NCBI RefSeq assembly: GCF_003574465.1
Contig: NZ_QOWC01000008.1
Location: 1 to 64,000, forward strand
Length of the DNA stretch: 64,000 bases
Direction of reading: 5' to 3'
Origin: Methylobacterium crusticola
GTDB lineage: Bacteria > Pseudomonadota > Alphaproteobacteria > Rhizobiales > Beijerinckiaceae
The position numbers and the translations under genes were made by a program. The number at the start of each line of letters is the position of its first letter. Within the stretch, counting starts at the first letter, position 1. Under the pieces are notes generated by a model, which saw nothing but the letters and a program-made list of their open reading frames with translations, ran no database searches and was not told where the DNA came from. Positions 35,583-45,730 of the stretch are shown here, one piece after another.

Positions 35583-35753
35583 TCAGAAGGCGTCGTAGGC
35601 CGCGCCCTCGTCGAGCTTCGCCTGGATGGTCAGGTCGCGCACGTCGATGCCCGCGACGGCGCGGGCCTCCGACGTCGGCGGGGCGGTCAGCATCGTCGCC
35701 CAGAACAGCCCGGTCGCGGCCGCGAAGGCGGCCAGCAGAGTCAGTGCGCGCAT
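35583..35753 (-). CDS. Small exported or membrane protein, 56 aa
   Basis: A short gene with a perfect AGGAGG ending 6 bp before ATG 35753. The protein begins MRALTLLAAFAAATGLFWAT, a signal-peptide or single-helix segment, and continues with a polar tail that includes IDVRDLTIQAKLDEGAAYD. It has no cysteines and no recognised family. The strong ribosome binding site and the hydrophobic-then-acidic layout argue that it is real. It lies convergent with the aminopeptidase gene, 38 bp away. Confidence 0.72.
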   Translation of the reverse strand: MRALTLLAAFAAATGLFWATMLTAPPTSEARAVAGIDVRDLTIQAKLDEGAAYDAF

Positions 35754-36181
35754 GTCGTCCTCCTGGTGGTTCCGGGGGCGGCGGGCCGGCGCCGGGCGCG
35801 TCCCGGCCGCGGCCGCGCGGCCGCGCTCGGGGACACGTCGCCGCCGCGCCGCCGCCTCGAAAGCAATGCTCTCGTCATCGACGCGATTTTACGCAATCAG
35901 GCTCTGCGCGAGCAGTCGAACATCGTCCCGCCCGCGAGAAGCACACCCTTCACGCCGGTCGATAAGGCGGTTGCGTCCAGACCATGACTGGATCTCGACT
36001 GTTCGCGCTCTCGACCGGACGGCGGTCCCGGCCACCGTCTTCGGGCATAGAACGGGAAAACGTCGCGGATGGATGTGCGTCGGCGCACGCCGGCGGGTTC
36101 GCGGGCCGCGGTCCCGGGGCGCGGCGGCCCGCAGGGGCCCGGACGGGACGGCGGGCAGCGCCCTCCGGGACCGGCGGCGGC
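35754..36181. other. Intergenic region without a recognised gene
   Basis: 428 bp upstream of the 56-aa gene and downstream of the RND permease. It is GC-rich at both ends, with a more AT-rich middle (about 35860-36060) that probably holds the small gene's promoter. I see no tRNA, strong hairpin or supported frame. Confidence 0.5.
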
Positions 36182-39100
36182 CTACTCCGCCGGGATCCGC
36201 CCGGTGGTGTCCGGCTCCGGCCGCGGGGCGTGCCGGCGGCCGCGGCGCAGCGACAGCACGAGGCGGGTCGTGCCGGTGCCGAGGCGGTCCATGTAGAGGT
36301 AGAGCACCGGCGTGATGAACAGCGTCAGGAGCTGCGACACGAGGAGGCCCCCCACCACGGCGACGCCCAGGGGCTGGCGCAGCTCGGCGCTGGCGCCGTG
36401 CCCGATGGCAATCGGCAGCGTGCCCATCACGGCGGCGGCCGTCGTCATCATGATCGGGCGGAAGCGCAGGGCGCAGGCCTCCCGGATCGCCGCCGCGGGC
36501 TTCCAGCCCTGCTCGCGCTGGAGCACCAGCGCCACGTCGATCATCATGATGGCGTTCTTCTTGACGATGCCGATGAGCATCAGGACGCCGATGATCGCGA
36601 TCACCGAGAGGTCCATCCCGAAGAGCTGGAGCGCGCCGAGGGCCCCGATCGCCGCCGCCGGCAGGCCGGTCAGGATCGTCAGCGGATGGATGAAGCTCTC
36701 GTACAGGATGCCGAGCACGAGGTAGATCGTGATCACGGCGGCGGCGAGCAGCAGGCCCTGGTTGGCCAGCGCGTCCTGGAACACCTGGGCGGTGCCCGCG
36801 AAGGTGGTGGTGATGGTGCCGGGCACGCCGAGGCTGCCCTTGATCTGCGCGATGCGGTTGACCGCCTCGCCCAGGGCGACGCCGGCGGGCACGTCGAACG
36901 AGATCGTCACCGCCGGCAGCAGGCCGAGCTGGTTGATCGAGAGGGGGCCGGGCGTGCGGGTGACGGTGGCGAGGGCCGAGAGCGGCACGAGCTTGCCGCT
37001 CGAGGCGCGCAGCCGGATGTCGTCGAGCCGGTCGGCGGTCCACTGCATCCGCGGGTCGAACTCGGTGATGACCTGGTAGCTGTCGGAGGTGCCGTAGATG
37101 GTCGAGATCTGGCGGGTGCCGAAGCCCGTGTAGAGGGTCTGGCGGATCTGGTCGGAGCTGATGCCGAGGGCCTGGGCCTTGTCGGTGTCGACGGTGATCC
37201 GGGCCTGGAGGGCGGCGTTCTGGAGGTCGCTCGTCACGCCCGCGAAGGTGGCCCGGTCCTGGGCCAGCGCCTCGGTGAGCCGCACCGACCAGCGCTCCAG
37301 GTCGGCCCGGTCGAGGCCCTGCACCACGTACTGGTACTGGCTCTTCGACTGGCGTCCGCCGAGCCGCAGGTTCTGGACCGGCGTGATGAAGGCCTGGAGG
37401 CCCGGCAGGGCCGCGAGGTCGCGCCGCAGATCCGCGATCGTGCGGCTGAGCGGGGGCCGCGCGTCGCGGTCCTTGAGCTCGACGAAGAGGCTGCCCTGGT
37501 TGAGGGTGCCGGTGAAGCCGTTCGAGCCCGCGCGGCTGACCACGTGGGCCACCGCCGGGTTGCGGGCGACGATCACCTCGGCCTCGTGCTGGAGCGCCGT
37601 CATCGCGTCGAACGAGACGTCCTGGCCGGCCTCCGTGGCGATCTGGAGCTGGCCGATGTCCTCGGAGGGGAAGAACCCCTTGGGGATCGCCACGAACATC
37701 CAGGCGGTGAGGCCGACGGAGGCGAAGAACACCAGCAGCACCGCGAAGGGATGGCGCAGGCAGAGGTCGACGCCCTGCTCGTAGGCGGCCTGGATGCGCG
37801 CGAAGCCGCGCTCGAACAGGTTCTTGCGGCCGTGGCCCGCCGCCTCGGCGGGCAGGCGGGCGGCGAGCATCGGGGTGAGCGTGAGGGAGATCAGGGCCGA
37901 GGCCACGATGGCGATCGTCACCACGACCGCGAACTCGTTGAAGATGCGCCCGACGACGCCGCCCATCAGCAGGACCGGGATGAACACCGCGACGAGCGAG
38001 ACCGTGATCGACAGGATGGTGAAGCCGATCTCGCCCGCGCCCTTGAGGGCCGCCTCGAACGGCTTCATGCCCTCCTCGACGTGCCGGACGATGTTCTCGA
38101 GCATCACGATGGCGTCGTCGACGACGAGGCCGACCGCCAGGGTGAGCCCGAGGAGCGAGATGTTGTCCACCGAGTAGCCGAGCACGTACATCGCCCCGAA
38201 GGTGGCGATGATCGAGATCGGCACCGCCACCGAGGGGATCAGCGTCGCGGCGAGGCGGCCGAGGAAGAGGTAGATCACCGCGACGACGAGGCCGATGGTG
38301 AGCACGAGCGTGAACTGCACGTCGTGCACCGCCTCCCGGATCGAGAGCGAGCGGTCGTTGACGACGCCGATCGTGCCGCTGCCGCCGAGCTGCTCCTGGA
38401 ACTTCGGCAGCATGGCGCGCACGCGGTCCACCACCTCGACGGTGTTGGCGTCGGGCTGGCGCTGCACGGCGAGCACGAGGGCGCGGGTGCCGTCCATCCA
38501 CGAGGCGATGCGGTTGTTCTCGACCGAGTCGATCACGCGGGCGACCTCGCCGAGGCGCACCGGGCGGCCGTTGCGCACCGCCACGATGATGTCCCGGAAC
38601 GCGTCGGCGTTCATGAGCTGCGTGTTGGTCTGAATGGTGAGGTTCTGCCCCCGCCCCTCGACCACGCCCACGGGCGTCGACGTGTTGGCGTTCTGGATCG
38701 CGGCCTGGATCTCGTCGGCGCCGATGCCGCGGGCCGCCAGCACGTTCGGGTCGATCTGCACCCGCACGGCGAATTTCTGGCTGCCGTACACGAAGACCTG
38801 GCCCACCCCCGTGATGGTGGAGAGCGAGGGCGAGATCACCGTCTGGGCGAAGGCGTCGAGGGTCGGGAGCGGCGTCGTCTCGCTCGAGAGCGAGAGCAGG
38901 ATCACGGGCGCGTCGGCCGGGTTGAGCTTGCGGAAGCTCGGCGGGATGGTGAGCTCGATCGGCAGCCGGCGCAGCGTGCGGGTGATCGCCGCCTGCACGT
39001 CGGCGGCGGCCTGGTCGATGTTGCGCGCGAGCTCGAACTCGATCGTGATCGAGGTGAAGCCCTGGTAGTTCGCGGCCGAGATCGTGGCGATCGCCGGGAT

Positions 39101-39319
39101 CGTGGAGAATTCCTTGATGAGCGGCGTCGCCACGGAGGCCGCCATCGAGTCCGGGGAGGCGCCGGGGAGCTGGGCCGTGACCGAGATGGTCGGGAAATCC
39201 ACCGTGGGCAGGGCCGCCACCGGCAGGAACCGGTAGGCGAACAGCCCCGACAGGGTCAGGGCGATCGCCAGGAGGATCGTGGCGACGGGCCGGCGGATGA
39301 AGGGGGCCGAGATGTTCAC
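36182..39319 (-). CDS. RND efflux permease (HAE1/AcrB-MdtB type)
   Basis: A 1045-residue inner-membrane drug/proton antiporter. The N terminus NISAPFIRRPVATILLAIA and the IPxAS-like helices are typical. The transmembrane proton-relay aspartates are in LAVGLVVDDAIVMLEN (helix 4), and the second repeat has GIVKKNAIMMIDVALVLQ. The start is GTG 39319. It sits 11 bp after the membrane-fusion gene in a TetR-regulated operon; no outer-membrane channel gene is adjacent, so it must use one encoded elsewhere. The sequence is closest in style to MdtB/MdtC and MexF-like pumps; substrates are unknown. Confidence 0.95.
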   Translation of the reverse strand: MNISAPFIRRPVATILLAIALTLSGLFAYRFLPVAALPTVDFPTISVTAQLPGASPDSMAASVATPLIKEFSTIPAIATISAANYQGFTSITIEFELARNIDQAAADVQAAITRTLRRLPIELTIPPSFRKLNPADAPVILLSLSSETTPLPTLDAFAQTVISPSLSTITGVGQVFVYGSQKFAVRVQIDPNVLAARGIGADEIQAAIQNANTSTPVGVVEGRGQNLTIQTNTQLMNADAFRDIIVAVRNGRPVRLGEVARVIDSVENNRIASWMDGTRALVLAVQRQPDANTVEVVDRVRAMLPKFQEQLGGSGTIGVVNDRSLSIREAVHDVQFTLVLTIGLVVAVIYLFLGRLAATLIPSVAVPISIIATFGAMYVLGYSVDNISLLGLTLAVGLVVDDAIVMLENIVRHVEEGMKPFEAALKGAGEIGFTILSITVSLVAVFIPVLLMGGVVGRIFNEFAVVVTIAIVASALISLTLTPMLAARLPAEAAGHGRKNLFERGFARIQAAYEQGVDLCLRHPFAVLLVFFASVGLTAWMFVAIPKGFFPSEDIGQLQIATEAGQDVSFDAMTALQHEAEVIVARNPAVAHVVSRAGSNGFTGTLNQGSLFVELKDRDARPPLSRTIADLRRDLAALPGLQAFITPVQNLRLGGRQSKSQYQYVVQGLDRADLERWSVRLTEALAQDRATFAGVTSDLQNAALQARITVDTDKAQALGISSDQIRQTLYTGFGTRQISTIYGTSDSYQVITEFDPRMQWTADRLDDIRLRASSGKLVPLSALATVTRTPGPLSINQLGLLPAVTISFDVPAGVALGEAVNRIAQIKGSLGVPGTITTTFAGTAQVFQDALANQGLLLAAAVITIYLVLGILYESFIHPLTILTGLPAAAIGALGALQLFGMDLSVIAIIGVLMLIGIVKKNAIMMIDVALVLQREQGWKPAAAIREACALRFRPIMMTTAAAVMGTLPIAIGHGASAELRQPLGVAVVGGLLVSQLLTLFITPVLYLYMDRLGTGTTRLVLSLRRGRRHAPRPEPDTTGRIPAE

Positions 39320-39330
39320 GGTGCCGGGCC

Positions 39331-40587
39331 CTACTCGATCCGGGTCCGGCCGGCGCCGGGGGCGACGGCCTGGGCCTCGGCGGCGTCCTGCGGCCGCTCC
39401 GTCACCGCCGAGCCGGCGCGCACGCGGAACTGCCCCTCGACGACGACGCGCTCCCCGGCCTCGAGGCCGCGGGACAGGGCGGCCTTGCCGTCCTTCGAGG
39501 CCAGCACCTCGACGGAGCGCCGCTCCACGGTGCGGTCCTGGCGCACCACCCAGACGAAGCTCCCGTCCTGCCCCGGCTGCACGGCCGTCTGCGGCACCGT
39601 GACGGTGCCGGGCCGGGAGCCGAGATCGACCTCGACCCGGACGTACTGGCCGGGCCAGAGGCGGTCGTCGTCGTTGGGAAACAGCGCCCAGGCCGTGACC
39701 GTGCCGGAGGCCTGGTCGACGCTCGAATCCACGAAGGACAGGCGCCCCGTCGCCAGCACGGCGTCGCCGCCGCTGGGATAGACCCGCACGGCCGCGGTGC
39801 CGGCCCGGCCGAGCGCCGCGCGCAGGCCGTCGAGGTCGCGCTCGGGCAGCGAGAAGGTGGCGCGCAGGGGCTTCATCTGCGTGATGGTGACGAGGCCGGT
39901 GCCGGCGGATTCGTTGCCCTTGACGAGGTTGCCGGTGGTCACCCGCACGGTGCCGAGCCGGCCGGCGATCGGGGCCCGCACGGTGGTGTAGTCGAGCCGG
40001 ACCTTGTCGGCCTCGATGGCCGCCTGGGCGGCCGCGACGTTTGCGGCCGCGACCTTGGCCTCGGCGCTGGCGAGGTCGAACTGCGCCTGCGAGGCGGAGC
40101 TGCGGGAGAGGAGCTCGCCGACCCGGCGCACGTCGTTCTGGGTCCGGACCTGCGTGGCCTGGTCGCGGGCGAGCGCCGCCTCGTCGCGGGCGAGCTGGGC
40201 CCGGATCTCGCGGTCGTCGAGGCGGTAGAGCACGTCGCCCGCCCGCACGGCCTGCCCGTCGCGGGCGAGCTGCTCGGTGATGACGCCGTCGATGCGGGGC
40301 CGCACCACCACGCTGGCGATAGGCTCGACCCAGCCCACCGCCGGCCGGGTCAGGGCGAGGTCGGCGCTCCCCGCCGCCACGGTGGCGACCATCGCGCGCA
40401 TCGGCACCGCCGCGGCGGCCGCGGGTGCGGGCGGGACGAAGGCGGCCGGAAGGCGCTGGGCGACCGCGTCCGGCAGCGCCCCGCGGGCCTCGGCCCAGGC
40501 GGCGCGGGGGTTCCCGCCGTGGCGCTGGAGCATCCACCCGGCCCCGGCCGCGGCCACCGCCAGGAGGAGCGCTAGGAGGCGGATCAT
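39331..40587 (-). CDS. RND efflux membrane-fusion (adaptor) protein
   Basis: A 418-residue periplasmic adaptor anchored by an N-terminal helix (MIRLLALLLAVAAAGAGWML). The biotinyl-lipoyl halves are GVITEQLARDGQAVRAGDVL and LDYTTVRAPIAGRLG, separated by an alpha-hairpin. The beta-barrel region includes WPGQYVRVEVDLG. Its ATG overlaps the tetR stop by 4 bp and the permease follows after 11 bp, so adaptor and pump are made together. Confidence 0.94.
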   Translation of the reverse strand: MIRLLALLLAVAAAGAGWMLQRHGGNPRAAWAEARGALPDAVAQRLPAAFVPPAPAAAAAVPMRAMVATVAAGSADLALTRPAVGWVEPIASVVVRPRIDGVITEQLARDGQAVRAGDVLYRLDDREIRAQLARDEAALARDQATQVRTQNDVRRVGELLSRSSASQAQFDLASAEAKVAAANVAAAQAAIEADKVRLDYTTVRAPIAGRLGTVRVTTGNLVKGNESAGTGLVTITQMKPLRATFSLPERDLDGLRAALGRAGTAAVRVYPSGGDAVLATGRLSFVDSSVDQASGTVTAWALFPNDDDRLWPGQYVRVEVDLGSRPGTVTVPQTAVQPGQDGSFVWVVRQDRTVERRSVEVLASKDGKAALSRGLEAGERVVVEGQFRVRAGSAVTERPQDAAEAQAVAPGAGRTRIE

Positions 40588-41210
40588 CGCAGGGCTCCGA
40601 GGCGGGCGAGGCGCTGCGGCGGGGCCGCGGCGTCGGCACTGAGGCCGTTGAGGAAGAAGTCGGCGACGGCGGCGGGCGCCGGCGGCCGGCGGCCGGGGGC
40701 GCCGTGGACGGCCATGCGGACGCCGCCGAGGATCATCAGCGCCGCGAGGTCGGCATCCGCCACGGCGAAGCGGCCGGCGCCGATCCCGTCGCGCAGGAGG
40801 TCCGCGAGGGCGCCGCGCAGGGCGTCGAAGCCCTGGCGCAGCACCCGGCGGCTGCGCTCGCCGAACTCGGCGCCCTGGCCCTCGATGGCGTGGAGCGCCG
40901 GCGAGAGGGCGCCGACGCGCTCCAGCACCAGCCCGACCGCCGCCCGCAGGCGCCCGGCCGCGTCGAGGTCCCGCCGCTGCGTGGCCTCGACGGCGTCGCG
41001 CAGATCCGCGAGCGTCCAGGCGAGCCCCTCGATGAACAGCGCCTCCTTGGTCGGGAAGTAGCGGTAGAGCGTGGGCTTGGCGACGCCGGCGGCGGTCGCC
41101 ACCGCGTCCATGTGCACGGCGCCGTAGGCCGTGCCGGCGAAGAGCGCCATGCCGGCCTGCAGGATGCGGCCGCGGCGGTCCGGGTCGAGGGGGCGCTCGG
41201 CGTCGCTCAT
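40584..41210 (-). CDS. TetR family repressor of the efflux operon
   Basis: A 208-residue regulator. The N-terminal TetR HTH is visible as RRGRILQAGMALFAGTAYGA with AVATAAGVAKPTLYRYFPTK; the C-terminal ligand domain ends NGLSADAAAPPQRLARL. It is the first gene of the tetR-adaptor-permease operon, so it probably represses itself and the pump by binding the palindrome 11 bp upstream of its start. Confidence 0.93.
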   Translation of the reverse strand: MSDAERPLDPDRRGRILQAGMALFAGTAYGAVHMDAVATAAGVAKPTLYRYFPTKEALFIEGLAWTLADLRDAVEATQRRDLDAAGRLRAAVGLVLERVGALSPALHAIEGQGAEFGERSRRVLRQGFDALRGALADLLRDGIGAGRFAVADADLAALMILGGVRMAVHGAPGRRPPAPAAVADFFLNGLSADAAAPPQRLARLGALR

Positions 41211-41221
41211 CGGCTCGTCAG

Positions 41222-41241
41222 ACTGAACTCACGGGTTCAGT
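41222..41241. promoter_or_regulatory. TetR operator palindrome
   Basis: ACTGAAC (41222-41228) and its exact inverse GTTCAGT (41235-41241) are separated by TCACGG, a 20-bp site 11 bp upstream of the tetR start. The arm sequence and size are typical for TetR repressors that control RND pumps. Confidence 0.7.
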
Positions 41242-41355
41242 TGGGAGGCATGGGCGCGCCCGCGCAAGCGACGGTTTCTGCGGCACAGTGATGCATAAAA
41301 CCGCGCGGGAAGCTTTCTCAACCCAGCATTGTCGCGGCGCGGGCGGCCCGCCCGG

Positions 41356-42699
41356 TCACCGCTGCGCGTCGATGAGGGGCGACCAGGTCGGGTCGGAGGC
41401 GTAGGAGGGCGTCGGCACGGGCTGCTCGACCTTGCCGGTGACGTCGACCATGTAGAGCTTGCCGCCGGCCTGGCCGCCGGGATCGCGGAAGAACATCACG
41501 TACTGGCCGTTCGGCGCCCAGGTCGGGCCCTCGTTGTGGAAGCCCTCCGTGAGCACCCGCTCGCCGGTGCCGTCCGGCTTCATGACGCAGATCGCGAACG
41601 AGCCCTTCCGCTGGCGCGTGAAGGCGATGTAGTCGCCCCGCGGCGACCAGGCCGGCTGCGAGGCCGAGCCGTCGCCGTAGGAGAGCCGGCGCGGGTTCGA
41701 GCCGTCCGCCCCCATCACGTAGATCTGCTGCTGGCCGCCGCGGTCGGACTCGAACACGATCTCGCGCCCGTCCGGGGAGAAGGACGGCGAGGTGTCGATG
41801 GCGTTGGCGTTCGTGACGCGGGTCTGGGCCTTGGAGCCGAGATCCATCACGTAGATGCTGGCGTTGCCGCCCTCCTGGTCGCTCATCACGAGGCGGCGGC
41901 CGTCGGGCGAGAAGCGCGGGCTCGTGCTCATGTCGGCGTTGGTGGGGATCACCTGGCGGGCGCCGGTCTCGAGGTTGATCACCTGCACCCGCGGCTGCTG
42001 GCCGGTGGTCTGGGACATGTAGGTGATGTCCTGCGTCGCGGGCGAGTAGCGCGGCGCCACCACGGCGGCCTCGCCGCTCGTCAGGTAGCGCACGTTGGCG
42101 CCGTCCTGGTCCATGATGGCGAGGCGCTTGCGCCGGCGCTCCTTCGAGCCGGACTCGTCCACGAAGGCCACGCGGGTGTCGAAGAAGCCGCCGATGCCGG
42201 TGATCTTGGTGTAGACCGCGTCCGAGATCAGGTGGCCCATGCGGCGCGCGTTGGCGGCGTCGCCCGCGTATTGCTGGCCGATCATCTGCTGGCCCGAGAG
42301 CACGTCCCAGAGGCGGAACTCGGTCTTGAGCCGGCCGGCGCCGTCGCGGGTGACCCGGCCCGTGACGAGGCCCTGCACGCCCGCCTCCTTCCAGGCCGAG
42401 AAGTGGGGCGCGGCGTCGAAGCTCGGGTTCTCGGGGAAGCGCGCCTTCTCGACTGGCGCGAAGTAGCCGGAGCGCCTCAGGTTGTTGGCGACGATGCCCG
42501 TGACGAGCGGGCCGAGGCCCGGGTCGCCCGAGAAGTCGGCGACCGCGATCGGCATCGGCTGGAAGGCGCCGCCGGGCCCGATGCGCAGGTTCAGCTGCGC
42601 CTGCGCCGGCCGGACGAGGCCGGCCGCCAGGACGAGCCACAGGAGCGCGGCGAGCGCGTGCCGCAGTCGCAGGGGAGAGAGCATGGGGGTGTCCGTCAT
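41356..42699 (-). CDS. tolB: Tol-Pal system protein TolB
   Basis: A 447-residue periplasmic beta-propeller protein that links Pal to the Tol complex during cell division. A signal peptide ends near [11 protein letters not shown]; the N-terminal domain includes [20 protein letters not shown]. The propeller repeats show [30 protein letters not shown] and [17 protein letters not shown] 42699 gives a long signal peptide; ATG 42684 is possible. It follows tolA by 59 bp and ends the operon here; pal is not visible downstream on this strand (tetR follows). Confidence 0.96.
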   Translation of the reverse strand: MTDTPMLSPLRLRHALAALLWLVLAAGLVRPAQAQLNLRIGPGGAFQPMPIAVADFSGDPGLGPLVTGIVANNLRRSGYFAPVEKARFPENPSFDAAPHFSAWKEAGVQGLVTGRVTRDGAGRLKTEFRLWDVLSGQQMIGQQYAGDAANARRMGHLISDAVYTKITGIGGFFDTRVAFVDESGSKERRRKRLAIMDQDGANVRYLTSGEAAVVAPRYSPATQDITYMSQTTGQQPRVQVINLETGARQVIPTNADMSTSPRFSPDGRRLVMSDQEGGNASIYVMDLGSKAQTRVTNANAIDTSPSFSPDGREIVFESDRGGQQQIYVMGADGSNPRRLSYGDGSASQPAWSPRGDYIAFTRQRKGSFAICVMKPDGTGERVLTEGFHNEGPTWAPNGQYVMFFRDPGGQAGGKLYMVDVTGKVEQPVPTPSYASDPTWSPLIDAQR

Positions 42700-42758
42700 G
42701 GGCTTCGTGTGACCGGCAGGCGGGGCCTGGCCTCGGGGGCGAGCGGCGCCTCCCCGGC

Positions 42759-44294
42759 TCAGGCCCGCGGCAGCTCGAACTCCGCGTTGATCACCCGCCA
42801 GTCGTTGTAGAACGGGGCGAACTGGGCCGGGATGCGGTAGGGGGCGCAGCGCCGCACCGCGCGCACCGCGGCCTCGGCGATCGAGCGGTCGACCGAGCTG
42901 CCGCCGGCGCGCAGGATGCGCGGATCGGTGGTGAGCGAGCCGTCGGGGTTCAGGCGGATGTCGAGCTGGGGCAGGACGATGCCCTGCGCGGCGCCGGGGG
43001 GCGCCGAGTAGCAGCGCTCGATCTGCTGCTGGAGCAGGCCGACCAGGGCGTCGCGCTGGCTCGGGTTCAGGCGCTGGGCCGTGCCGGCGGCGGTGCCGAG
43101 GGCCGCGGTGCGCTGGACCTCGCGGCCGGTCGCCCCCGTCGATTGCGACGGCGCCCGCGAGGCCAGCACGTCCCGGATCGCGCCGGAGTTGAACCGCTCC
43201 GCCATCTCGGCCTGGCGCCTCGCCTTCGCCTCGGCGGCCGCCTTGTCCCTGGCGTCGGCCACGGCCTTGGCCTTCGCGGCCGCCTCCGCCCTGGCCTTCG
43301 CGTCCGCGGCCGCCCTCGCCTTCGACTCGGCCTCCGCCCTGGCCTCGGCCTCCGCCACGGCCTTGGCGTCGGCGCGGGCCTTCGCCTCGGCCTCGGCCTT
43401 CGCCTTGGCGTCCGCCTCGGCGCGGGCCTTGGCTTCGGCCCGGGCCTCGGCCTGGGCCTTCGCCTTGGCGGCCTGGGCCTCTGCCTTGGCGGCCTGGGCC
43501 TCCGCCTTGGCCTTGGCCTCGGCGCGGGCCTTCGCGGCCTGAGCCGCCGCGGCCTTCTCGGCCGCGGCCTTGGCCTCGGCCTCCTCGCGGGCCATGAGCT
43601 CCGCCAGTTCCTCGCGCCGCACGGCCTCGGCCTTGGCGGCGGCGGCTTTCGCGGCGGCGGCCTTCGCGGCCTCCGCGGCGGCGGCCTTCGCGGCCTCCCT
43701 GGCGGCCTCCGCGGCGGCGGCCTTCGCGGCCTCCTTCGCGGCTTCCTTGGCGGCCTCGGCCCTGGCCTCCGCGCGAGCCTTGGCGTCCGCCTCGGCCTTC
43801 GCCTGCGCCCGGGCGGCCTCGGCCTCTGCCTTGGCGGCGGCTTGGGCGGTGGCTTGGGCGGCAGCCTGGGCGGCGGCCTTCTCGGCGTCGGCCCGGGCGG
43901 CGTCCGGGCGGGCCGGCGGCAGGGGCGCGGGCTCGGGCTGCTCCAGGGCCGGGCGCAGCGGCGGCAGCGGCATCTCCTCGGCGTTGGCGACCTTGATGTC
44001 CGGGGGCCGGGTCGGCGGCGTCGGCACGTCGGCCTTGGCCTCGCCCGGGTCGCGCTCCTCCTGGCGGTCGGCAACGCGGTCGGACCGCGGGGTCGGGGCC
44101 GGGGCCTCGCCGTCGCGCTGGCCCTTGGTCAGCTCGGAGAACTGGTTCTCGGTGATGACCTCGACCGGGACGCCCTCCTCGGCCGGGGGCAGCACGCGGG
44201 AGGCCGCCGCGAACAGCGCGAGGGCGATCAGCGCCGCGTGCGCGCCGGCCGAGATCCAGACGCCGGGCTCGGAACGGTTGAGGGACAGGGGCAC
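42759..44294 (-). CDS. tolA: Tol-Pal system protein TolA
   Basis: A 511-residue inner-membrane protein. TM helix at about 14-33; then a Pro/Glu-rich stretch; an Ala/Lys/Glu repeat domain (about residues 135-385, many KAEAEAKA-like units) predicted to be a long helix across the periplasm; and a C-terminal TolA domain with [27 protein letters not shown] and [14 protein letters not shown]. The start is GTG 44294 (GAGG upstream). It connects the TolQR motor to TolB/Pal. The repeat domain is unusually long and almost wholly made of A, K, E and R. Confidence 0.93.
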   Translation of the reverse strand: MPLSLNRSEPGVWISAGAHAALIALALFAAASRVLPPAEEGVPVEVITENQFSELTKGQRDGEAPAPTPRSDRVADRQEERDPGEAKADVPTPPTRPPDIKVANAEEMPLPPLRPALEQPEPAPLPPARPDAARADAEKAAAQAAAQATAQAAAKAEAEAARAQAKAEADAKARAEARAEAAKEAAKEAAKAAAAEAAREAAKAAAAEAAKAAAAKAAAAKAEAVRREELAELMAREEAEAKAAAEKAAAAQAAKARAEAKAKAEAQAAKAEAQAAKAKAQAEARAEAKARAEADAKAKAEAEAKARADAKAVAEAEARAEAESKARAAADAKARAEAAAKAKAVADARDKAAAEAKARRQAEMAERFNSGAIRDVLASRAPSQSTGATGREVQRTAALGTAAGTAQRLNPSQRDALVGLLQQQIERCYSAPPGAAQGIVLPQLDIRLNPDGSLTTDPRILRAGGSSVDRSIAEAAVRAVRRCAPYRIPAQFAPFYNDWRVINAEFELPRA

Positions 44295-44311
44295 GCGGGC
44301 TCGACCTCGCG

Positions 44312-44758
44312 CTAGCGCTGGTCGGGCTCGGTCACGAGGGCGACCTTCTTGAAGCCGCCTCCCGTCACGATCGCCATCACCTGGGCGACGCGGCCGTAAT
44401 CGACCCGCTTGTCGCCGCGCACGAACACCCGCTCGTCGAAACCGTCCTTGGCGGTGGCCGAGAGCCGCGTCACGATGCCGTCGTCCGTGAGCTCGTCCTC
44501 GCCGAGGAAGACCTGGCCGGTCTGCCGGATCGACAGCGTGACGGGCTTGGCATCCTGGTTGAGGGGCGCGGCCTTCGTCTGCGGCAGGTCGAGGGGCACG
44601 CCCACGGTCATCATCGGGGCCGCCACCATGAAGATGATCAGCAGCACCAGCACGACGTCGATGAAGGGCGTCATGTTGATCTCGTTGATCGCGCCGCCGC
44701 TCCGGCGGCCGCGCCGACGCCGCCCGCCGCCCTGTGCCGCTCCGGAGGCCATGCCCAT
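44312..44758 (-). CDS. tolR: Tol-Pal/ExbD-type motor protein TolR
   Basis: A 148-residue inner-membrane protein. A basic Arg/Gly N terminus ([13 protein letters not shown]) precedes [20 protein letters not shown], which holds the proton-relay Asp of the single TM helix; the periplasmic domain ends [10 protein letters not shown]. Works with TolQ as the proton-driven motor. Seventeen bp separate it from tolA and 39 bp from tolQ. Confidence 0.95.
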   Translation of the reverse strand: MGMASGAAQGGGRRRRGRRSGGAINEINMTPFIDVVLVLLIIFMVAAPMMTVGVPLDLPQTKAAPLNQDAKPVTLSIRQTGQVFLGEDELTDDGIVTRLSATAKDGFDERVFVRGDKRVDYGRVAQVMAIVTGGGFKKVALVTEPDQR

Positions 44759-44797
44759 CGGCGCCTTCTCCTGCCTTCTGGTGTCCGGGTGCCGGGA

Positions 44798-45514
44798 TCA
44801 GGCCGCGAGCGCGAGGCGCTCGTCGATCTGGCGCGACAGGATGGCCGAGAACTCGTCCGCGAAGCCCTCGAGCCGCCCCTGCGCCTTCTGCACCGAGGCC
44901 TGGAGCTTGTTGTAGGCGAGCACGGCCGGGATCGCCGCGAACAGGCCGATCGCGGTGGCGAACAGGGCCTCGGCGATGCCCGGGGCCACGACCGCGAGGC
45001 TGGTGTTCTTGGAGGCCGCGATGGAGGTGAAGGCCGTCATGATGCCGAACACCGTCCCGAACAGGCCGATATAGGGGCCCGCCGAGCCGATCGAGGCGAG
45101 GAAGAGCAGGCGCGATTCCAGCCGCTCGACCTCGCGCTGGATCGTGACGTCCAGCACCTTGTCGATGCGCTGGCCGAGGCTCTGGATCGAGCGGCCGGAG
45201 CCCTCGAACGAGCGCTTCCACTCGCGCATCGCGGCGACGAACAGGGCCGCCTGGCCGGTGGCGACCCGGTCGTTGAAGGAGCGGTAGAGCTCCTCGAGCG
45301 AGCGGCCGGACCAGAACGCCTCCTCGAAGGCGTCCATCTCCGCCTTGGTGCGGCGGAACAGCAGGGTCTTGTCGACGATGATGGACCAGCACCACACGGA
45401 CGCGCCGAGCAGGCCGAGCATCACCACCTTGACCACGAGGTGGGCCTGCCAGAACAGGCCGAACATCGTGATCTCGACGACGGGCATCGCCTGGGCGGCA
45501 TCGGCGGGGTTCAT
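44798..45514 (-). CDS. tolQ: Tol-Pal motor protein TolQ
   Basis: A 238-residue ExbB/TolQ family membrane protein with three TM helices: VVKVVMLGLLGASVWCWSII, then SIGSAGPYIGLFGTVFGIMT, and GIAEALFATAIGLFAAIPAV, which carry the conserved Gly/Thr/Ala packing. It forms the proton channel with TolR. ATG 45514 is chosen for the GAGGA 6 bp upstream; a longer frame adds 14 residues. First of tolQRAB, 216 bp after ybgC. Confidence 0.95.
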   Translation of the reverse strand: MNPADAAQAMPVVEITMFGLFWQAHLVVKVVMLGLLGASVWCWSIIVDKTLLFRRTKAEMDAFEEAFWSGRSLEELYRSFNDRVATGQAALFVAAMREWKRSFEGSGRSIQSLGQRIDKVLDVTIQREVERLESRLLFLASIGSAGPYIGLFGTVFGIMTAFTSIAASKNTSLAVVAPGIAEALFATAIGLFAAIPAVLAYNKLQASVQKAQGRLEGFADEFSAILSRQIDERLALAA

Positions 45515-45614
45515 GCAATCGTCCTCGCGTCCCGGGCCGGCGGCGGCCCCTGGCACTGCACGTGAGACTTGAGCGGTTTCCAGTTCGATCGCGCCCGAAT
45601 CTGTCGAAAGTAAG

Positions 45615-45637
45615 GGCCGGCCGGCATCGGGCCGGCC
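45615..45637 (-). terminator. Hairpin between ybgC and tolQ
   Basis: GGCCGGCC arms (45615-45622, 45630-45637) around a 7-nt loop, followed on the minus strand by CTTACTTTC. Could attenuate read-through from ybgC into tolQ; no long T tract, so weak. Confidence 0.35.
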
Positions 45638-45730
45638 GCACCGGCGCCCGGTCCGGCCGAACCGGCACCGGTCCGGGGTGCCCGCCCGACGTTTAAGACG
45701 CCGCCAGGGTTAAGGTTTGGTTTCGCGGGC

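Noticed and set aside
35984-39781. 1265-residue plus-strand frame opposite the RND permease
   Set aside because: Same antisense artefact; composition-biased and without any recognisable domain.
43143-44315. Gly/Leu/Arg-rich repeat protein opposite tolA
   Set aside because: It mirrors the Ala/Lys/Glu repeats of TolA; tolA has its operon context, TM helix and C-terminal domain.
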